A DNA stretch of 38,277 nt, taken from the NCBI GenBank assembly GCA_035506135.1, contig DATJPY010000020.1:1-38277 (forward strand), written 5' to 3'. The notes below the pieces were generated by a model. It was not told the DNA's origin. It ran no database searches and saw only the letters and a program-made list of their open reading frames with translations. Position numbers and translations under genes: made by a program. Positions 34,049 through 38,277 of the stretch are shown here, in pieces. This DNA is from DATJPY01 sp035506135 (lineage in GTDB: Bacteria; Myxococcota_A; UBA9160; PR03). How positions within the stretch are numbered: the stretch's first letter is position 1; every line of letters starts with the position of its first letter.

Positions 34049-35443
34049 ATGACCGCCACCCGGATCGAGCGCGACAGCCTGGGGCCCGTCCGCGTCCCCG
34101 CCGACAAGCTCTGGGGCGCCCAGACGCAGCGATCCCTCGAGCACTTCCGCATCGGCGACGACCTGATGCCGCGCGAGATGATCCCGGCCTACGCGATCAT
34201 CAAGAAGGCCGCCGCGCGCGTCAATCACCGAACCGGCCGGCTCGGCAACATGGAGGCGGAGCTGATCGTCCGCGTCTGCGACGAGATCCTGGACGGAGAG
34301 CACCAGGATCAATTTCCCTTGCACGTCTGGATGACGGGCAGCGGTACGCAGTTCAACATGAACGTGAACGAGGTGATCAGCAATCGCTGCTCGCAGATCC
34401 GCGGCGCGCCTCTCGGCAGCCACGAGCCGGTCCATCCCAACGACCACGTCAACATGTCGCAGTCGTCGAACGACACGTTCCCGACCGCGATGAACATCGC
34501 CGCCGCCCTCGGCGTGAAGCAGCGCCTCCTGCCCGCGGTGCAGGCCCTGCGGGACGCCATCGACGCCAAGGCGCGGAGCTGGGCGGACATCGTGAAGATC
34601 GGGCGCACCCACATGCAGGATGCGACCCCGCTGACCCTGGGGCAGGAGTGGTCCGGCTACGCCGGGATGCTCTCCGACGGTCTCGAACGGATCGAATCCG
34701 CTCTGCACGGCGTGTATCGACTGGCGCTCGGCGGGACGGCGGTGGGCACCGGCATCAATGCGGCGCCCGGCTTCGACGAGGCGGCCGCCGCCGAGATCGC
34801 GAAGCTGACCGGCCTGCCCTTCGTCACCGCGCCCAACAAGTTCGCGGTCCAGGGCGCGCACGATGCGCTGGTGGAGCTCTCCGGAACGCTTCGCACGCTC
34901 GCGGTCTCGCTCTACAAGATCGCGAACGACATCCGCCTGATGTCGTGCGGACCGCGCGCCGGCTTTGCCGAGCTCGAAATCCCCGAGAACGAGCCCGGCT
35001 CCTCGATCATGCCCGGCAAGGTCAACCCGACCCAGTGCGAGGCGCTCACCATGATCGCCGTGCAGGTGATGGCCAACGACATCGCGGTCGGCTTCGGCGG
35101 CGCCGGCGGCTACCTCGAGATGAACGTCTACAAGCCGCTGATGATCTACAACGTCGCGCACTCGATCCGGATCCTGACCGACGGCTGTACCAGCTTCCGG
35201 AAGTTCCTGGTCGAAGGGACGGAGCCGAACCTGAAGAAGATCGGCGACGATCTCGAGCGCTCGCTCATGCTCGTGACGGCGCTCTCGCCCGTCATCGGCT
35301 ACGACCGGGCGTCGGAGATCGCCCACCACGCGAAGGACAACGACCTCACGCTGAAGCAGGCCGCCCTGAAGCTGGGCTTCATCAGCGAGGCGGAGTTCGA
35401 TCGCATCGTCGACCCGAAGAAGATGGTGAAGCCCGAGGGCTGA
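34049..35443 (+). CDS. fumC: Class II fumarate hydratase
   Basis: A 464-residue fumarase of the aspartase/fumarase superfamily, which hydrates fumarate to malate in the TCA cycle. Signatures are MTGSGTQFNMNVNEVISNR, QSSNDTFPTAMNIA, the TxxH-containing KIGRTHMQDATPLTLGQE, and the mobile-loop signature GSSIMPGKVNPTQCE. FumC enzymes have no iron-sulfur cluster and are oxygen-stable. ATG 34049 is used because AGGAG lies upstream at a normal distance. Similar enzymes include aspartase, but the LWGAQTQRSLEHFRIG N-terminus and GTQFNMNVNEV favour fumarase. Confidence 0.95.
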   Translation: MTATRIERDSLGPVRVPADKLWGAQTQRSLEHFRIGDDLMPREMIPAYAIIKKAAARVNHRTGRLGNMEAELIVRVCDEILDGEHQDQFPLHVWMTGSGTQFNMNVNEVISNRCSQIRGAPLGSHEPVHPNDHVNMSQSSNDTFPTAMNIAAALGVKQRLLPAVQALRDAIDAKARSWADIVKIGRTHMQDATPLTLGQEWSGYAGMLSDGLERIESALHGVYRLALGGTAVGTGINAAPGFDEAAAAEIAKLTGLPFVTAPNKFAVQGAHDALVELSGTLRTLAVSLYKIANDIRLMSCGPRAGFAELEIPENEPGSSIMPGKVNPTQCEALTMIAVQVMANDIAVGFGGAGGYLEMNVYKPLMIYNVAHSIRILTDGCTSFRKFLVEGTEPNLKKIGDDLERSLMLVTALSPVIGYDRASEIAHHAKDNDLTLKQAALKLGFISEAEFDRIVDPKKMVKPEG

Positions 35444-35512
35444 CCCCGCCGCGCGGACCTGCCATCCTCCCGCCCGCCGCGCCCGATGGGCGGGGCGAGG
35501 GGGAGGCGCGGC

Positions 35513-37102
35513 GTGAGCGAGCAGACCGAGGGCGGCCGGCGGGCGCGTGCCGCGAACGAACGGACGGTGACACGACGGGGGCTCGGCTCGACCGCGGCAG
35601 TTGCGCTCGCAACGCTCGTCGCCGTCGCGCTCGGCGCATCCCCCCGCGCCGCGGCGTTCGGCCTCGACGACGTCGCGCAGCAGGCGGCGGCGCTCGCGCG
35701 CGACCCCTACGTCGACCGCGAGAAGGTCGTGCCGAAGTGGATGCTGGTCGGGTCGATGACCTACGACCAGTGGCGCGACATCCGCTTCCGTCCGGATCGG
35801 GCGATCTGGCGCAACCTCCACCTGCCCTTCCAGGTCCAGCTCTTCCACCCCGGCCTCTACTTCGACCACAGCGTGCGCGTGAACCTCGTCGACGCGTCCG
35901 GGGCGCATCCCCTTCCATTCGACGCAGCGCTCTTCGACTACGGCAAGAACGACTTCGCGGAGCGCATCCCGAAGGACATCGGCTACGCGGGCTTCCGCAT
36001 CCACGCCCCCTTCCGCAGCCCCGAGTACTTCGACGAGCTGATCGTGTTCCTCGGCGCGAGCTACTTCCGCGCCCTCGGCCGCGACAACCTGTACGGCCTC
36101 TCGGCGCGCGGGCTCGCGGTCGACACGGTCGAGCCCACGGGCGAGGAGTTCCCGCGCTTCGTCGAGTTCTGGCTGGTGCAGCCGGCCCCGGACGCGAAGG
36201 CGGTCGAGCTCTTCGCCCTCCTCGACGGGCCGACCGCGAGCGGCGCCTACCGCTTCCTGGTGACGCCCGGCGAGGAGACGCGGATCGACGTCGACGCGCG
36301 GCTCTTCCCGCGCCGCGTCCCGAAGACGCTCGGCATCGCGCCGCTCACCAGCATGTTCTACTTCGGCGAGAACACGACGACGCACCACTTCGACGACTTC
36401 CGCCCCGAGGTGCACGACTCGGACGGCCTCCTCGTCCACTTCGACTCGGGCGAGTGGCTGTGGCGCCCGCTCGACAACCCGACGCGGATCGACACCGCGA
36501 GCTTCCGGACCCGCAACCCGCGCGGCTTCGGGCTCATCCAGCGCGACCGCGACTTCGCCGACTACCAGGACCTCGAGACCCACGCCGAGCAGCGCCCGAG
36601 CGCGTGGGTGGAGACGCACGGCAACTGGGGCAACGGCGCGGTGCGCCTCGTCGAGATCCCGACCCCGAGCGAGCTCAACGACAACGTGGTCGCCTTCTGG
36701 GTGCCCGATCCGCTGCCGCAGCCGGGCAGCCAGGCCGACTACTCCTACACCATCTGGTGGTACGGCGACGACGCGGCGCGGCCGCCGGGCGGCCGCGTGA
36801 TCGCCACGCGCCGCGACCGCGGCGCCGTCGAGACGCCTCGCACGGGCTACCGCTACGTGATCGACTTCGCGGGACCCGGGCTCGCGGCGCTGCCGGCGGG
36901 AACGACGCCGCGCGCGGTCGTGACGGCGACGAACGGCGCGGTCCTCTCCGACCAGCACGTCGTCGCCAATCCCGCCACGCACGGCTTCCGGCTGGTGTTC
37001 CAGGTCGCGCCGGTGGACCAGACGCCCGTCGAGCTGCGCGCGTACCTGGCGGCGGACAAGGATGTGCTGACCGAGACCTGGTCGGGCGTCTGGCTGCCCT
37101 GA
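35513..37102 (+). CDS. Periplasmic glucan biosynthesis protein OpgG/OpgD (MdoG) family, Tat-type signal
   Basis: GTG 35513 with a GGGGAGG site gives 529 residues. The N-terminus has a twin-arginine leader (TVTRRGLGS, Arg21-Arg22) and cleavage near SPRAAA. The mature protein begins FGLDDVAQQAAALARDPY and carries MdoG motifs: YDQWRDIRFRPDRAIWR, FQVQLFHPGLYFDHSV, GFRIHAPF, APLTSMFYFGENTT, DSDGLLVHFDSGEWLWRPL, FGLIQRDRDFADYQDLE. It shapes osmoregulated periplasmic glucans. The Tat signal is like OpgD of E. coli; OpgG itself is Sec-exported. The membrane glucosyltransferase OpgH is not in the window. Confidence 0.93.
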   Translation: MSEQTEGGRRARAANERTVTRRGLGSTAAVALATLVAVALGASPRAAAFGLDDVAQQAAALARDPYVDREKVVPKWMLVGSMTYDQWRDIRFRPDRAIWRNLHLPFQVQLFHPGLYFDHSVRVNLVDASGAHPLPFDAALFDYGKNDFAERIPKDIGYAGFRIHAPFRSPEYFDELIVFLGASYFRALGRDNLYGLSARGLAVDTVEPTGEEFPRFVEFWLVQPAPDAKAVELFALLDGPTASGAYRFLVTPGEETRIDVDARLFPRRVPKTLGIAPLTSMFYFGENTTTHHFDDFRPEVHDSDGLLVHFDSGEWLWRPLDNPTRIDTASFRTRNPRGFGLIQRDRDFADYQDLETHAEQRPSAWVETHGNWGNGAVRLVEIPTPSELNDNVVAFWVPDPLPQPGSQADYSYTIWWYGDDAARPPGGRVIATRRDRGAVETPRTGYRYVIDFAGPGLAALPAGTTPRAVVTATNGAVLSDQHVVANPATHGFRLVFQVAPVDQTPVELRAYLAADKDVLTETWSGVWLP

Positions 37103-37153
37103 CCGCCGCGGCCCTCTCGCCCGCCGGTCGATTCGACTTTTCACCGAATTGCT

Positions 37154-37182
37154 TTGACTGTGAGCGCCTATGTTGTTGTAAT
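37154..37182 (+). promoter_or_regulatory. Good sigma70-type promoter before the repeat protein
   Basis: TTGACT (37154-37159) and TGTAAT (37177-37182) are spaced by 17 bases. Both are one base from consensus. The sequence around them is unusually AT-rich for this window. The start codon follows at 37221, with GAGGAG about 7 bases before it. Confidence 0.6.
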
Positions 37183-37220
37183 CTGGAGCGATTCGGCAGC
37201 GGAGCCGCGAGGAGCGACAC

Positions 37221-38277
37221 GTGAGCGAGGCTTCTCGCAGGATCCAGACGCTTGCGGTGATCGCGAACATGCTCACGTGGGCAAGTGCAGCCGAAGCCTC
37301 CGGGCCGGTCGCCGCATGGGGATTCAAGGCCAGCGGTCTATTGGCGCCGCCTTCGTTGATATCCGGTGTCGGGGGCACGGCCAGCTCAATCACCGCGGGG
37401 GATGGCTACAGCTGCGCGATCCAAGCGGGCACGGGCGCGGTCATCTGCTGGGGAAACAACGTCTCCGGTCAGGCCACGCCGCCCGCGTGGGTGGATGGCA
37501 CCGCGGGCGCGGCGACCGCGATCGCCGCGGGCGAGTCTTACAGCTGCTCGATCCAGGCGGGCAGCGGCGCGGTCGTCTGCTGGGGAGCGACCTCGATGCC
37601 GCCGCCCGCGTCGGTGGACGGCACCGCGGGCGCGGCCAGTGCGATTGCCACGAGTTATCAGACCTGCGCGATCCAGGCGGGCACGGCGCGGTCGTCTGCT
37701 GGGGAGACGACTTCTATGGCGAGGGCACCCCGCCCGCGTCAGTAGACGGCACCGCGGGCTCGGCCACCGCGATCGCCGCAGGCGAGTTTCACAGCTGCGC
37801 GATCCAAGCGGGCACGGGCGCGGTCATCTGCTGGGGAAGCAACTTCTCCGGTCAGGCCACGCCGCCTGCGTCGGTGGACGGCACCGCGGGCACGGCCAGC
37901 GCAATCGCCGCGGGTGCGAGTCACAGCTGCGCGATCCAGGCCGGCACCGGCGCGGTGATCTGCTGGGGATTCAACAGTTACGGCCAGGCCACCCCACCCG
38001 CCTCGGTGAACGGCACCGCGGGCACCGCCAGCGCGATCGCTGCGGGGTGGCGGCACAGCTGCGCGATCCAGGCGACTACCGGCGCGGTCGTCTGCTGGGG
38101 GGACAACACATACCGCGGCCAGGCCACGCCTCCCACATCGGTGAACGGTACGGCGGGCACCGCCAGCGCGATCGCCGCCGGCACGTATCACAGCTGCGCG
38201 ATCCAGGCGGGCACCGGCACCGCCGTGTGCTGGGGAGACAAGGGCTCCGGAAGCCTCGGAGAGTCTTCGCCGCCCGC
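37221..38277 (+). CDS. Secreted RCC1-like tandem-repeat protein, frameshifted and cut by window end
   Basis: The GTG start at 37221 has GAGGAG upstream and gives a signal-like N-terminus (ending SAAEASG). Repeats of about 44 residues follow, of the type AIAAGxxHSCAIQAGTGAV, CWGxNxxGQATPPASVDG, like RCC1/beta-propeller repeats with a conserved Cys pair per unit. The frame breaks near 37685: GGCACGGCGC replaces GGCACGGGCGC, and one G is missing. Translation in frame then stops at 37745, while the second frame continues open and repeat-like to the window end. It may be a true pseudogene, a phase-type switch or an assembly error. Confidence 0.7.
37381..38277 (+). repeat. 132-bp coding tandem repeats (RCC1-like)
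   Basis: The core block AGCTGCGCGATCCA recurs at 37410, 37542, 37662, 37793, 37925, 38057 and 38192, with minor changes. Spacings are 132, 120, 131, 132, 132 and 135 bases. The third unit lacks four codons; the 131-base unit carries the 1-base frameshift. Confidence 0.85.

Noticed and set aside
33890..37393. A very long open frame on the minus strand (about 1167 codons).
   Set aside because: It lies opposite fumC and the OpgG-type gene, is rich in Arg/Val/Asp/His with no domain, and is the usual antisense shadow in very GC-rich DNA.
37381..38277. Regular repeats at the window end as a possible CRISPR array.
   Set aside because: The repeats are 132 bp, contiguous and coding, with no unique spacers.

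Overview
The window is very GC-rich, with dense ORFs, many GTG/TTG starts and many 4-base GTGA/ATGA/TTGA gene overlaps. Lipoproteins, an OmpA-type protein, MlaA, OpgG and Tat substrates show a Gram-negative cell with an outer membrane. A CYP125-like P450, an ACAD10/11-like acyl-CoA dehydrogenase, a CaiB-type CoA-transferase and a VPEP-type PEP-CTERM tail suggest an uncultured deltaproteobacterial-type lineage (Myxococcota, Desulfobacterota or Binatota). That placement is inference and was not tested. I see no rRNA, tRNA, CRISPR array, transposase or prophage gene.

Layout. 1-2454: end of a CoA-transferase, a secreted cyclophilin with a PEP-CTERM tail, and a lipoprotein. 2408-5734: cytochrome P450 divergent from an acyl-CoA dehydrogenase that overlaps a Tat-exported beta-carbonic anhydrase. 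5781-9447: an SH3b lipoprotein, a membrane diguanylate cyclase, and diaminopimelate decarboxylase. 9638-14159: a DUF937-OmpA fusion, an ACT-like protein, an MFS transporter, two RcnB-like secreted proteins and a small lipoprotein. 14186-19328: OPT transporter, a ferredoxin-like-fold protein, a secreted START-like protein, a YIP1 membrane protein and MlaA. 19341-22733: a Ser/Gly-rich secreted protein with a tandem-repeat leader, a DUF2804 protein and a secreted parallel beta-helix protein.

22916-28449 is a redox or peroxide-related stretch: a one-Cys redoxin; a minus-strand cassette of membrane-anchored SrpA-type catalase, cytochrome b561 and an unknown polytopic protein; a short Coq4-like protein; a decayed di-heme cytochrome c peroxidase remnant; a two-domain VOC protein; and a DUF899 thioredoxin-fold protein. 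The most interesting hypothesis here is that the catalase, b561 and membrane protein form a quinol-linked peroxide-reducing unit facing the periplasm.

28474-31820 is an AaeB/AaeX/AaeA-like efflux operon. 31859-37102 holds a GT8-type glycosyltransferase, a secreted hypothetical protein, fumarase C and a Tat-type OpgG/OpgD glucan biosynthesis protein. From 37221 to the window end runs a secreted RCC1-like repeat protein built from about 132-bp units, with a 1-base frameshift in the fourth unit.

Three proteins in the window (12735-13232, 13272-13742 and 21006-22733) share a short two-Cys, Lys/Pro-rich motif just after the signal peptide. Two genes show what looks like one missing G in a G run; these could be real frameshifts or assembly errors.
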